NCBI GenBank assembly: GCA_035610365.1
Contig: CM069432.1
Location: 23,746,354-23,810,353 of the forward strand
From: Aquatica leii
Taxonomy: Eukaryota > Arthropoda > Insecta > Coleoptera > Lampyridae
DNA: 64,000 nt
Direction: 5' to 3'
The notes beneath the pieces are model-generated. The model was not told the DNA's origin and did not search any database. It worked only from the letters and a program-made list of their open reading frames with translations. Below, piece by piece: positions 43,576-53,900 of this stretch. Positions within the stretch are counted from its first letter, which is position 1; the number at the start of each line of letters is the position of its first letter. Both the position numbers and the translations under genes were made by a program.

Positions 43576-45172
43576 ATGGAATGCACTTTCGTCGATTATT
43601 CGTACTTTATCAATCTTCATTCGTCGAGGCGACGTCCGTTACTTACCAGAGAATTAAGTGAGTTTTAATTATTACCGTTTTTATTGTATATTTATTTTTG
43701 ACAACATTAACAGCGAAACTACATTATATGGCACCGAAAGAAGCAATTTCTTTGGCGGAAGGCATGCCTAACGAATTGACGTTTCCTTTCGAAAAACTAA
43801 ACGTTGTTATGAAGGATGGGTCCAGTTTTACTTTAAAAGGACAACAACTGGGAGTCGCGTTGCAATACATTCCTTCACAGGGTTACCCACCTCTGGTACA
43901 ATTACTAAGAGAGTTTACACAACAGATGCACCAACCACCGGCTTGGGATTTAAGAGACGTTATGGTCACTACCGGATCTCAAGACGGTATAAGTAAAACA
44001 ATTGAAATGTGTTTAGAAGAAGGTGAACCCGTGGTTGTACAAAACCCTTTATACTCGGGAACGGAAACGGTGGTACGTACTTTTCAGTTTTAAGTTTAAA
44101 TTATTATTTACACTGAAATTGTAGCTGAAACCATTTAAGCCGACTTTAATACCAATCGCTCAAGATCATGACGGAATGATCCCTGAATCGCTGCGAAGCG
44201 CGTTACAAGACTGGGAGAAAAAATGCTTATTATCCAACGGAGAGTACAAGATGCCGAAATTAATGTATATAAATCCTACGGGATCGAATCCAACCGGCAC
44301 TACAATGCCTGTCGAAAGACGACTTGAAGTGTACCGCATTTGTTGCGAATACAATCTGTTAATTTTGGAAGACGACGCTTACTGCTTCATGAACTTTACC
44401 GAAACTTCGCTACCTTCATTCCTGTCGTTGGATACGCAAGGTCGTGTCGTGCGTTTCGATTCGCTTTCGAAAGTGTTAAGTTCGGGACTTCGAATCGGAT
44501 GGGTCACAGCCGCCAAACCTTTAATTCAAAACATGGAATTGCACATCCAAAGCTCTTATTTACATTCGAGCACTTTATCTCAGGTAAATAACGCACCCAG
44601 TTCAAGGTTTTTAGTTTGAGGTTTTTGACCGTTGCTTTATCTTATCATTTTTAATAGTCTTTTTTATTTTTCGCGATTATATTGTTTATTGATCGTTGAC
44701 GTCGTTAGCATTATGCAATTAATCTTATTTTTAGATATTTCTACGAGTTTTTTTGTTTTAGGTGTTGACTTATAATCTGTTAAATAATTGGGGGTTCGAA
44801 AAACTTCTATCGCATTTCGAATCCGTGCGCAACTACTACAAGGCACGTCGCGACGTCACACTAGCCGCGATGGATCGACATTTGAAAGGGTTGTGCGAAT
44901 GGACTGTACCTAACGGTGGAATGTTCGTTTGGATTAAAGTGCACGGCGTAGCCGACGTTTACGATATGTTGATGACGCGCGGAATTAAAAAAATGATTAC
45001 TTTCGTTCCTGGACACGCATTTATGGCAGATCCCGCCGAAGCGTGCAGTTACATAAGAGCGTCTTATAGTAAAGCAACTCCCAAACAAACCGACAAAGCC
45101 ATGTGCTTATTAGCCGAATTAATACGAGAAGAGCAAGAACTCTTAAGGAGGAAACTAGAAAATTGTACTTAA
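43576..45172 (+). CDS. AADAT: Kynurenine/2-aminoadipate aminotransferase (KAT II-like), four exons
   Basis: Exons 43576-43657, 43714-44072, 44125-44583 and 44762-45172, with GT-AG introns of 56, 52 and 178 bp, give 436 codons and join in frame. It is a fold-type I PLP enzyme that transaminates kynurenine and 2-aminoadipate in tryptophan and lysine breakdown. In this numbering N202 (PTGSNPTG), D230 and Y233 (LEDDAYCF), K263 (FDSLSKVL, the PLP Schiff-base Lys) and R399 (YIRASYS, substrate carboxylate) sit at the same numbers as in human KAT II. The N-terminus (FINLHSSRRRPLLTREL) has Arg and hydroxyl residues suited to mitochondrial import, as in the human enzyme. Start chosen as the ATG that opens exon 1 after the TATA box. 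No lesion seen. Exact substrate preference cannot be read from sequence. Confidence 0.93.
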
Positions 45173-45433
45173 CGATAACATAAACACCGTGGAATGGTTC
45201 ATACGTCTGCATTCATAATGCAGTCAAGTTACCAACCATCGGTGATCCGTTTACTATAGGAAACTGTAGAACACACTTTTCGTGAGCGATAAGTAATCTA
45301 TTCCCCGATGGGATGCATCATCCTCTTCAAAGAACTTTTAAACACAAGACAAGCATATTTATTTACGTTTGTACCTGTTTACATAAATAATTTAAAACGA
45401 TTTAATTAGTATTACTATAATTGTAAATTTAAA

Positions 45434-45439
45434 AATAAA
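45434..45439 (+). terminator. Polyadenylation signal of the aminotransferase gene
   Basis: AATAAA 262 bp after the stop codon; a second AATAAA occurs near 45659. Either could be used. Confidence 0.55.
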
Positions 45440-46323
45440 ATAATTACAGTAATTATCTGTTTTCTCTTAATTAACTTCTAGATAACGTTGTTGCTAAGTA
45501 ATCTCCGAGCTTTCGCCGGTTATCGTTTTTTGATATAAATGCGTTACATAACTATGTATCCGGAATTGTACATTAAACATTTTTTTTTCTAGCTTAGGTC
45601 AAATCTTATCGTCTAAATAAATTTATGTGCACAATTTTTATGTCAGTAGTAAAATTGTAATAAAGAAAGTAGGTTTAACATAAATAACGTCTTGAGATAA
45701 AGGGTATTTTGAATTGGTTCTATTGGTTGGGATAGGTTAAAAATTTTTTAATCAATTCAATTTTTAAAAAATCGATATTCAAAATAATTGTGTAACAAAA
45801 TCTTTGAATTTTAGATCGCGAGAGAATATTGATTCCTTTACGAATTGATAAAACGGAACAAGTTTTTTATTAACATTAAAGACTAACGGTCGTTTCGGCA
45901 ACTAAGTTATCGTCGATTAAATTATGCTAATGTATCAAGAGTAAACTGTATATATTATCACATTAACGTTCGTTAATTTAATGGAATGTCAAAGTACATT
46001 AGTTCTAAATATATACCCTGAAGGATCTTAATTATAACTATTTATCAAACTGTTTGGTTTTTGGAAATCTTAAAACTTCTGGTATTATCAATAAGTTTAC
46101 ATGTTTAACTACGATAGTGTAGTTACGTTATGTTTACATTAAAGCGGACCATTCATGAGTATACATAGTTTTTTTAAATAAATTTTCGCTAAAAACCTGT
46201 CTTTGAGAATAACGGCTCTATTTTTTAAGGTTTTTAATTGCAGCGATTTTTTCGTTTCTTAACCCAAATATAAATAAATTACATTGAAAAAAAAATTTAT
46301 TCCAGTTACATGTCTTATAATAT
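45440..46323. other. Intergenic, 3' of the aminotransferase gene
   Basis: AT-rich; no ORF, repeat or RNA supported. Ends at the left LTR of the next element. Confidence 0.6.
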
Positions 46324-46783
46324 TGTTACGTATTTATTAATTAAAAACTAATTTATTTAAACGATTAAAAATACGTTTACTTATTCTAGAAATATGTACA
46401 CTTTTAAATTAACCGAACTAATAAAATCTAATAATATTTAATAAAAACACTTACACTATAATTTATATCACTTACAAGAAGATAAGATAACGTCCTCGGA
46501 TTTCACACTTGTTTGTTTACACTATACGTCACGTTCACTCGATTCGGTGTACACTGTTATTTATTTAAAACTTCGCACGTGCTAATCACTTATTTATCTT
46601 CACTTGAATAATCTTCTTAATACTGCATGCATTCGCTTTACGGCAATAACTGACCTACGATTTCCATTTTCGGCATTTATAGACATCGGCGAATCCTTCT
46701 CGAGCGTTCCTTACTTTTCGCTATATCTTCTAGACAGCTTCTAGAAGGCTTTTGCATTTGTAAATAGTTTCTCGAACGTTTCA
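46324..46783 (-). repeat. 3' LTR of the macrodomain Gypsy element
   Basis: 460 bp; on the minus strand TGAAACGTTCGAGAAAC at one end and AAATACGTAACA at the other. It shares nearly its whole length with 50679-51133 but has several indels and substitutions, so the element is not recent or is a recombinant. Confidence 0.9.
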
Positions 46784-46797
46784 CTGCCCCCTTCTTA
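46784..46797 (-). promoter_or_regulatory. Polypurine tract
   Basis: AAGAAGGGGGCAG on the minus strand directly before the 3' LTR; the expected primer for plus-strand DNA synthesis. Confidence 0.75.
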
Positions 46798-46895
46798 GGA
46801 CTGTTCTGTCCCAGAACAGGAGACTGGATGCGACACCGATAAAAAGGATCGTGGCGATAGCGGCAGCTTCCTCCATTTCGGCAACTTCCTTGACA

Positions 46896-47354
46896 TTAAA
46901 AGTAACAGTCAATGGACTTTTCCTGACCCAATATTCTCCTTGGTGGGTAACTACAGACCAACACTTGAATCCCTGTTTCTCGGAAGACGACCTCCAACAT
47001 GTTTCGAACTGTCCTCCAATTCAGTTGATCTAAGCCACAACCAAGCTTGGGTACTGCTAATTTCTTAACATGGTGGATCTCCATTTCTCTCCTGAGAGTC
47101 CATAATGTTTGCCACAGATCTTTGTATAACGGCTTGACACGTGAGTATTCCTTGGTGATGAGATAGAAAACAAAGCGTCCGTCACCACGTTGTCCTAAAA
47201 CTTTTCCGACTGCCGGTTGCTGTCTTCGTAATTCATCTAGCTGGCCAAACTTCTTTTTAAACACGACTGCAACCCCTCTGGACATGTCAAGATCCTCGCT
47301 CACGCAATGTGCGATGCCGTAATCTTTTTGTGTCTGGAACAGTGTTACGTGCAT
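46896..47354 (-). CDS. Macrodomain protein, TARG1/OARD1-like ADP-ribosylhydrolase, within Gypsy
   Basis: 152 codons, no lesions, ATG start at 47354. Blocks: AHCVSEDLDMSRGVAVVFKK (15-34), PAVGKVL (47-53), FVFYLITKEYSR (61-72), KLAVPKLGCGLDQLNW (98-113) and FRETGIQVLVCSY (124-136). Known TARG1 enzymes remove ADP-ribose from acidic residues with a Lys (in the LITK region) and an Asp (in GCGLD); K68 and D109 occupy these places here by alignment. The usual GDLF start is missing and the first ten residues look newly acquired. The gene lies between internal sequence and the polypurine tract, the place of env. A role in countering host ADP-ribosylation is possible but is inference. Confidence 0.85.
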   Translation of the reverse strand: MHVTLFQTQKDYGIAHCVSEDLDMSRGVAVVFKKKFGQLDELRRQQPAVGKVLGQRGDGRFVFYLITKEYSRVKPLYKDLWQTLWTLRREMEIHHVKKLAVPKLGCGLDQLNWRTVRNMLEVVFRETGIQVLVCSYPPRRILGQEKSIDCYF

Positions 47355-47748
47355 AAATTTAAATAATGCATTACCCTGTATATCAATTTAATTAAAAATT
47401 ACTTTTATATTTCTCGACGCCATCTATCGGGTTCGTTGGTCACTTTGTATTGCGTCGACGACATCCGGTGACAAACCGGCATTTTCACTTTAACATCGTA
47501 CCTGTTAATACCTATGTCTGCGTGAATTGAATATCGGTTTTCAAAAATCATCCACGTGTTGGGACACGATGGAAAATAGAAGTCTTCTGATTTAAATTGA
47601 TTTCATCCGCGCAGAGTGAGTAATTCTGTTCTTTCTTTAATTAAAGGTAATTTTTATGTCTTTTTGGTTAGCTCCATGTGCCACCTTCATGAATAGGGGT
47701 ATTCGTATCGTTACATAAAATCCTCAAGGGAAAACTATAATCGAAAGC

Positions 47749-47794
47749 GGAAGATCTTAATTACTGGATACGATTGAATTCTATTCGGAGGCAA
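47749..47794 (+). repeat. 46-bp tandem direct repeat, copy 1
   Basis: Starts GGAAGATCTTAATTACTGG; the second copy at 47826-47871 differs by one base. Offset 77 bp. Confidence 0.9.
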
Positions 47795-47825
47795 GAACTT
47801 AACCTTGATGACTATCACATTGTTC

Positions 47826-47871
47826 GGAAGATCATAATTACTGGATACGATTGAATTCTATTCGGAGGCAA
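47826..47871 (+). repeat. 46-bp tandem direct repeat, copy 2
   Basis: See the copy at 47749-47794; 45 of 46 positions are identical by eye. Confidence 0.9.
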
Positions 47872-48751
47872 TTACTTAATACCACCAGAGGCGTAACATT
47901 AATGTAACAGCAGACGATAAGTGTCGGTTCGATTACTGTCCCTTAAATGTGTCTTTATTTGTAGTTTGTGAGTCGCCAGGTAGACACGATTATTTTTCAG
48001 GAAGTTTATAATTGCAGGAAGCCATTAGGAAAAACGTTTTTCTGAAGGTCGCCTTGGAATTTTGGTAAGTCACTTTTTCTTGTTCTTATTCATTCGTGTC
48101 GCTACGGTGTATATTCACGACTTACTATATTTATTAATTGTACGTGTAAATTGACGTGTTGCTTATGATTGTTACTAAATTAAGTTATGTAAATGACTTA
48201 TCGCTCGCTGCTTATATCCACCGTAAATTATTATTATTTATGTTATTTATTGATAAAGTTTATATATGTTTTGGTGGCTACACTTTTGGTTGACGTGTAG
48301 TGTAAGTTGCCGATCCCGCGGTTATTCTATTTTGTATATTCTCGCTAATACCTACTTAGATTTGACTATTTAACTCTTACTATATTTATCGTGATAGAGT
48401 AATTAAAGTACAATTGTTATTAACGATTGAGTTTCTTTTCCTTTTATTCGTTTCTTTCAGCAGTTACGAACCTAACACCTAGTTACAAGTTTCTTACCAT
48501 TCTGTTGTGAGCAGGCAGAACTGACTTTGGATAGGCTCTGGCGCCCTTAATTATCTTTTATATACTTCTAGAAAACCTACCCCTCTCTCCGACTATTGAG
48601 AGTTGGCCGTGCAGGTTCGTAAACAGCCAAAGCTTGTAACAACAGGTCTTGTTGTTCCTCGGTGGGAACTCCGAACCTAGCTTTTCCAGAACCTCCGTAT
48701 AAGTTCATAAACTTCTCGAACTCCATTTCTTCGATTGGATTCCTGGTTCTG

Positions 48752-49063
48752 CTACTTATTACTCTGGTTTATCACGTCCATTCCCAGGATAACTACTTCC
48801 GTGATGTCGGCTACCAGTACTTGATGGTCGAGTACTCCATTTCCCAAACCTATGGTTACTTTGACTTGTCCGTGAGTAGGTATTTCGTCGCCCGTCGCCG
48901 TTCGAAGTCGTACTGTTACTGGTGATGTCTTCTCGTTTTCCAATAAGATGTCAGAACGAATGATGGTCTTCGCCGCTCCCGTGTCTACCAGTAACTGAAC
49001 GCTTCTCCCATTGATCTTGCCATCGAGATAAATGCTATGCAATTGCTCTCTAGGCGATGCCAT
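48752..49063 (-). CDS. Gypsy aspartic protease
   Basis: 103 codons starting at an ATG. The catalytic triad reads LLVDTGAAKTIIR (27-39), followed by the flap region (TATGDEIPTHGQVKVTIGLG) and the second hydrophobic-Gly motif VILGMDVI (93-100). It would cut the gag polyprotein as a dimer. The frame stops at 48752 where pol would start. A short further frame (about 48740-48560, EEMEFEKFMNLYGG, VPTEEQQDLLLQALAV) in another phase is probably the start of the missing pol. Confidence 0.85.
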   Translation of the reverse strand: MASPREQLHSIYLDGKINGRSVQLLVDTGAAKTIIRSDILLENEKTSPVTVRLRTATGDEIPTHGQVKVTIGLGNGVLDHQVLVADITEVVILGMDVINQSNK

Positions 49064-49098
49064 TTAGATTGTAATCTCCGGAGTCTGACTAGATGAGA

Positions 49099-50367
49099 TT
49101 ACTTTTTGTCTCTTTTGCTCGCCTCGTTCCGAATTATAGAGCGCTCTTCTTGTCCTCTTCTTAGGTTTGGTACATGGCCTATTTCATCGCAGTTCAAAGC
49201 TGTCACTTCTCTTTCCCGAAGTATTCGTCGCGCTATCTCTTCGATGCTTTCCAGTGTCTGCGCGGGTACTTCTGTAGCACAGCAGAGTCTATGGCTGCCT
49301 CGGTGCGATGCTTGTTTCGCCGCCTCGAACTCCAAAGCATGGGTTAATGCGTCATCCAACGTCTTCGGTCGAGCTAACCGGAGAGTCTGCTGTGTTTCGC
49401 TGTCTCGCAGGCCGTCTACAAACGTTTGAATAGCCAATTGCTCCAAGAAGGTATTTGGCGCTGTAGGATACGCAAGCCGTGTTAGTCTGGCGATGTCAGC
49501 CTCAAACTCTTGAAGATTTTTAGCAGCTTTTTGAACCCGAGTTTTAATTTGAGCTTGATAGACTTGTTGAAGATGGGCATCTCCATATCTCATTTCTAAT
49601 CGTGATATTAAGAGTTCGTAATTTTCTTGCAGATGGTCCGGAACAGTTTGTAAAATTCCCAGCGCTTCTCCACGTAAGGACACTATTAAAGACGTCGCTT
49701 TCTGCTTGTTGCTCCAACCATTAGCAGTAGCTGCGGCTTCAAACTGCTTGTAGTAGGTTGACCATGGAACTTTACCATCAAAATTCGGTGGTACAACTTT
49801 GAACTTGTGAGTGTTTTCTTCTCGATGATCCATTGTTAAATCTTCACTCGTGACGCTTCCTTCGCTGTGACAATTCAATCGACTTATTCTTTCTTCAAGC
49901 AGTTTCATTCTGTCTTCTAGTTTGTCCTCTATTGCTTCCATTTTCTCATTCATAGATTCGCAAATTTCTTCTCTTAAATTTAACATGTCTGCTTGAGTTT
50001 CCTCTTGAACCATCTTGATTTGATTTTCTATGCTCGTTCGTATTTTTTCTTTTAAACTCCTAGAACTTTCTTCCATTTTCTGAGAATGTTCGAAGAGTTT
50101 TTCTTCCATTTTTCTTGAATTTTCTTCCATTTTTCTTGAATTTTCTTCCATTTTTCTGGAATTTTCCGTCAGTTTTTCTTCAATTTTCTGTGAATTTTCG
50201 TGAAACTTTTCTTCCATTTTTCTAGAATTTTCGGACAGTTTTGCTTCGATTTTCTGAGAATTTTCGCCCATTTTCTTATTATTTTCTTCCATATTCTTAT
50301 TCATCGATTCGAGAATTTCAAATATTTTTGAATCCATTTTCTCTTTTTGCAAACGCGTCACCGGCAT
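49099..50367 (-). CDS. Gypsy gag polyprotein with heptad-repeat coiled coil
   Basis: The preferred start is MPVTRLQKEK at 50367; the frame is open 23 codons further upstream. Residues about 20-110 are tandem seven-residue units of the type ENSRKME, predicted to form a long coiled coil and visible as a 21-bp DNA periodicity at 50090-50290. The capsid region follows (FKVVPPNFDGKVPWSTYYKQ, LQENYELLISRLEMRYGD, DIARLTRLAYP, LAIQTFVDGLRDSETQQTLR). At the C-terminus the knuckle reads LNCDEIGHVPN, with the first and last zinc ligands lost. Otherwise intact, about 422 codons. The gag at 3880-4500 is a decayed relative. Confidence 0.85.
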   Translation of the reverse strand: MPVTRLQKEKMDSKIFEILESMNKNMEENNKKMGENSQKIEAKLSENSRKMEEKFHENSQKIEEKLTENSRKMEENSRKMEENSRKMEEKLFEHSQKMEESSRSLKEKIRTSIENQIKMVQEETQADMLNLREEICESMNEKMEAIEDKLEDRMKLLEERISRLNCHSEGSVTSEDLTMDHREENTHKFKVVPPNFDGKVPWSTYYKQFEAAATANGWSNKQKATSLIVSLRGEALGILQTVPDHLQENYELLISRLEMRYGDAHLQQVYQAQIKTRVQKAAKNLQEFEADIARLTRLAYPTAPNTFLEQLAIQTFVDGLRDSETQQTLRLARPKTLDDALTHALEFEAAKQASHRGSHRLCCATEVPAQTLESIEEIARRILREREVTALNCDEIGHVPNLRRGQEERSIIRNEASKRDKK

Positions 50368-50659
50368 AAATTTAAATATAACACGAATATAAAGTTTAAA
50401 TACACTACTTTTTAAAATGCAGTTTTTGTATAACACAAAATTTTAATAACGATCCACTTGTTAATATTAAACCACGGAAACGACTTTAATTAATATCGCG
50501 ATCACGCACTTGTTAAAATAAAAAGTTTAATAGACACTATTTTACACTTTATAAATAAACACGCGAACTAAAGTTTTAATTCTTTACGCAAAACAATGTT
50601 TTTTGTTACGAAAGCGATATTAGATTACTTAATGGTATTTACACTAATAAAAATCGCGA

Positions 50660-50677
50660 ACCCGACACTTGACACCA
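50660..50677 (-). promoter_or_regulatory. Primer-binding-site position of the macrodomain Gypsy
   Basis: GGTGTCAAGTGTCGGG on the minus strand directly after the 5' LTR. I cannot match it to a particular tRNA 3' end. Confidence 0.5.
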
Positions 50678-50678
50678 C

Positions 50679-51133
50679 TGTTGCGTATTTATTTAAAAAC
50701 TAATTTATTTAAAACGACTAAAAATACGTTTACTTATTCTAGAAATATGTACATTTTTAAATTAACCGTCTAATTAAATTTAAATATCTAATAATATTTA
50801 ATAAAAAAAACACTTACACTATAATTTATATCACTTACAAGAAGATAGATAACGTCCTCGGATAGCCTCACACTTCTCTGTTTACTTTATAAGTCACGTT
50901 CACTCGATTCGGTGTACACTGTTATTTATTTAAAACTTCGCACGTGCTAATCACTTATGTATCTTTACTTGAATAATCTTCTTAATACAGCTGCATTCGC
51001 GTTACAATAATTGACCTACGATCTGTCTCGTCGCTATATATAGACATACGGAAATCCTTCTCGAGCGTTCCCTACTTTTCGCTATAGCTTCTAGAAGGCT
51101 CTTGCATTTGCAAATAATTTCTCGAACGTTTCA
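50679..51133 (-). repeat. 5' LTR of the macrodomain Gypsy element
   Basis: 455 bp, partner of 46324-46783. It contains a CTATATATAG stretch (near 51045) that may be the promoter TATA on the minus strand. Confidence 0.9.
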
Positions 51134-52718
51134 ATATTTTAAAAGAATTTCATCTTCCACACGCCACGAATGATATTTGTCAGGAGACGTAGTAACCAAG
51201 TCTACCATTCGACGATACCGTGGACAATAATCAAATACACTAAATGTCAAGGAACATAGTTGAGAAGAAACTGGAGCAATCCGGAACAACATTATATTTT
51301 CCCTTTCGATGTTCTATGTCGAAATTATACTGAGGCAATCTTGCGGTTTAATCGTCCGCTAAGCAATTGAAGTTTATGTAACCATAATAACGCGTGATGG
51401 TCTGTAAGGATTTTGAAATGTGTGAGCTCAACATAAGGGCGATACTTTTCAATACCAAAAAGGCAAGCTAGACACTCTTTTTCGGTTGTCGAATAATTTT
51501 TCTCTGATCTATTTAAGGAACGACTAGCGTATGCAGTGACCTTTTCATCATCTCCTTCTCCTTGTAGAAGAATTGCTCCTAACCCAACATCACTGGCATC
51601 ACACTGAATTATAAAAGGTTGAGAAAAATTAGGGCTAGCTAAAATAAGTGCACATACTAATAAGCTTTTTAATTGTTTGAAGGATGACTCTGCGTCATCA
51701 TTCCACTTGATTACCTTATTCTTTTTACCTTTTGTGAGGTCTAATATGGGAGCAACAATAGTCGAAAAGTTGGAAATAAACCTTCTATACCAGCTTGCCA
51801 TGCCTAAAAATCGTTTAATTTCAGCAACTGTGTTTGCAGTAGAGTACTTAACAATGGCTTCTACCTTAGCTGGATCTGTGCGAAGACCATTTTTATCAAC
51901 TAAAAATCCTAGATAGGTTAAGGAAGGCCGACAGAATTCACATTTTTCAATATTTACAACAAGACCTGCAGACTTAAGACGTTCGTGAACTTTACTGAGC
52001 GTTTTAATATGTTCCGCAAAATTATTTGAAGCAATGATAATGTCGTCCATATAAACAAATGCATTATAAAATTCAGGACCAAAAATATTATCCATTAAAC
52101 GTTGAAGTGTTTGTGGACTATTGTTTAACCCAAATGCTAATACTGTAAACTCAAATAAACCTCTACCTGGTACGGTAAATGCCGTCTTTTCACAACTTTC
52201 TGGAGTAAGAGGAATTTGCCAAAATGCTTTTTTCAAATCGATTGAACTTAAAAAACGACAATCTCGTAACCTATCTAAAATACTACTTACGTAAGGCAAA
52301 GGGTCTGCGTCGCGTTTAGTAACCGAATTTAACTGGCGAAGATCAAAACAGAACCTTAGGGTCCCGTCTTTCTCTTTGACCATGACTATAGGAGAATTCC
52401 ATGGAGACGAGGATTTTTGAATTACTCCTAGTTTTAACATGCTATCGATTTCTTGTTAACGCCTTCTAGCATAGCTGGTGACATTTGACAATACCGTTGC
52501 TTGATAGGTTTAGCATTCCCTGTATCAATAAGATGACTAACCATATGGGTTCGACCTACGTTTGGACCACTGATACTTTCATATTTATTAATTACTACCT
52601 CTAGATCTCGAAACTGCTGCGGATTGAGATCATTTTTGTCCTGTATCAATTTAACTGAATTTAGCAAACTGGATACTGCAAAAGTGTCGGATTTAAAGTT
52701 TGTTTTAATACTGAACAA
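51134..52718 (-). pseudogene. Gypsy pol: reverse transcriptase and RNase H, truncated
   Basis: 52718-52434 holds the segment before RT (HLIDTGNAKPIKQRYCQMSP). One frame change at about 52437 leads to the long frame 52440-51325: VIQKSSSPWNSPIVMVKEKD, LRFCFDLRQLN, SSIDLKKAFWQIPL, FTVLAFGLNNSPQTLQRLMD, catalytic FVYMDDIIIAS, then the RNase H motifs IIQCDASDVGLGAILLQGEG, STTEKECLACLFGIEKYRPY and LTDHHALLWLHKL. It continues in shifted frames to 51134 (FDIEHRKGKYNVVPD). RT and RNase H residues are all in place; the ORF is killed by the two shifts and the missing integrase. Confidence 0.9.
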
Positions 52719-52889
52719 ATAACAACAATCAATACCTAACGTAAGTAAAGACGTAATAGTATCCTATACTAAGGTACTAACAACTTTTTTAACACCATCT
52801 ATAGTTAATGGTAAGTCAACGATTCCTAAAATTGATTGGTTACTACTATCAGCTGTCTGCAGTCGAAATGTAGAATTAGTTTTGTATAC

Positions 52890-53020
52890 TGCTAATTTAT
52901 GTTTCTTTTAATAAAAATAAACCTTGTTTGCCCAATACTGATTGGTTGGCTCCTGAATCAAGTAACGCGATAATACGAGTGTCTCGAACATTTACGTGAA
53001 CAAATGGTCTCTGATCATCC
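52890..53020 (-). pseudogene. Gypsy protease fragment
   Basis: The minus strand reads PFVHVNVRDTRIIALLDSGA then NQSVLGKQGLFLLK, an aspartic protease with DSG at the active site. The frame is lost on both sides. Confidence 0.75.
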
Positions 53021-53162
53021 TTACAATGAATAAACAAAGAATCAAGTTTTGAAGTTTTATAAAACGTATTAACTGGAAAAAGCTATTCATCCCACTGTAA
53101 TCTTTCAGTCGCTAAATGTTCTGCACTTATGGTTCGTGGACTGAAGGCAGAACCGGTCCTTA

Positions 53163-53900
53163 TTAGTTGTTTTGATAATTTTTATTACATTTAGCACATG
53201 TGGAAAAACTAACATTAAGAGTACCACGTATGTGACAGAATAACGTACGTTTTTTTGTACATCTGTGATACGTATGTCCTTTTTCTTGGCAAGTCCAACA
53301 CGTTACCTTTGAAAAATCTCGCGAAAAACTTTGGGTTTTGTAACTTTGGTTTTTATATTTAACGGTGAGCGGTGTAAAAGTAATTGGATTAGAAAGACTC
53401 TGAACCTGTCGTTTCAATGTAGTTGAGGGACGATAAGCTAAATCGGGTTCTAACGTGGTATTAACTGCAGAATAAGAAATTAAATCATTCTCATGCATAA
53501 CATCACTTTCTCCTACTTCTAATAACGAATCTAACATACGCAAGCAACTATCTTTAGCTATTTGCCATTGAGGTAAACATTCATCTTCAACTATTGTCGA
53601 AATATAATTTAATCCCCGATATAAATGTCTAAGTTTAGTTTCTAAACGTTGGAATTCGGAAATTACAGGTTTTTCTTTAAACCGTTTAACCGAATTCGAC
53701 AGTTCTAATAAACGAGTATTACAAAATTCTAATTCCACCTTAACATCTACATCAACACGAGTATACGAAGAAATTTTAGTCGAATCGCACTTTTCAATAT
53801 TAAGTTGCATACGTAACAATTTCTGTTTTTCATCGACCTTATATTACGTGTTAAAAGTTCCCAATCTAATTCATTGGACACTAAACAATTAACGTTAACC
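53163..53900 (-). pseudogene. Gypsy gag with zinc knuckle
   Basis: Starts MVNVNCLVSNELDWELLTRN near 53900; one deletion near 53820 shifts to the frame 53819-53163 (218 codons). The C-terminal knuckle is CWTCQEKGHTYHRC. The frame ends CAKCNKNYQNN. The N-terminal part is helical and charged without recognised domains. Confidence 0.8.

Larger units (their letters stand above)
47360..48545. other. Non-coding insert in place of RT-integrase
   Basis: No pol motif in either strand. It contains a 46-bp direct repeat (47749-47794 and 47826-47871) and a TGGCGCCC near 48540 that resembles a primer-binding site in plus orientation. It could be an LTR or leader of a foreign element that replaced pol. Confidence 0.5.
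46324..51133 (-). mobile_element. Gypsy-type LTR element carrying a macrodomain gene (copy 2)
   Basis: Two LTRs (46324-46783, 50679-51133) start TG and end CA on the coding strand, flanked by ATAT on both outer sides. On the minus strand the order is 5' LTR, leader, gag (50367-49099), protease (49063-48752), a short frame, 1.2 kb non-coding, macrodomain (47354-46896), purine-rich tract, 3' LTR. No RT, RNase H or integrase is present, so it is a deletion derivative that would depend on helper enzymes. The left outer flank is the intergenic region of the aminotransferase gene and the right one is another Gypsy, so the ATAT match may be chance. Confidence 0.85.

Noticed and set aside
48534..48545. 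TGGCGCCC taken as a true primer-binding site
   Set aside because: Only 8 bases match and no LTR end or partner LTR could be shown, so it is mentioned only as a resemblance.
48662..48925. Plus-strand ORF of 87 codons
   Set aside because: Shadow of the minus-strand protease region.
49106..49429. Plus-strand ORF of 107 codons
   Set aside because: Antisense of the gag C-terminus.
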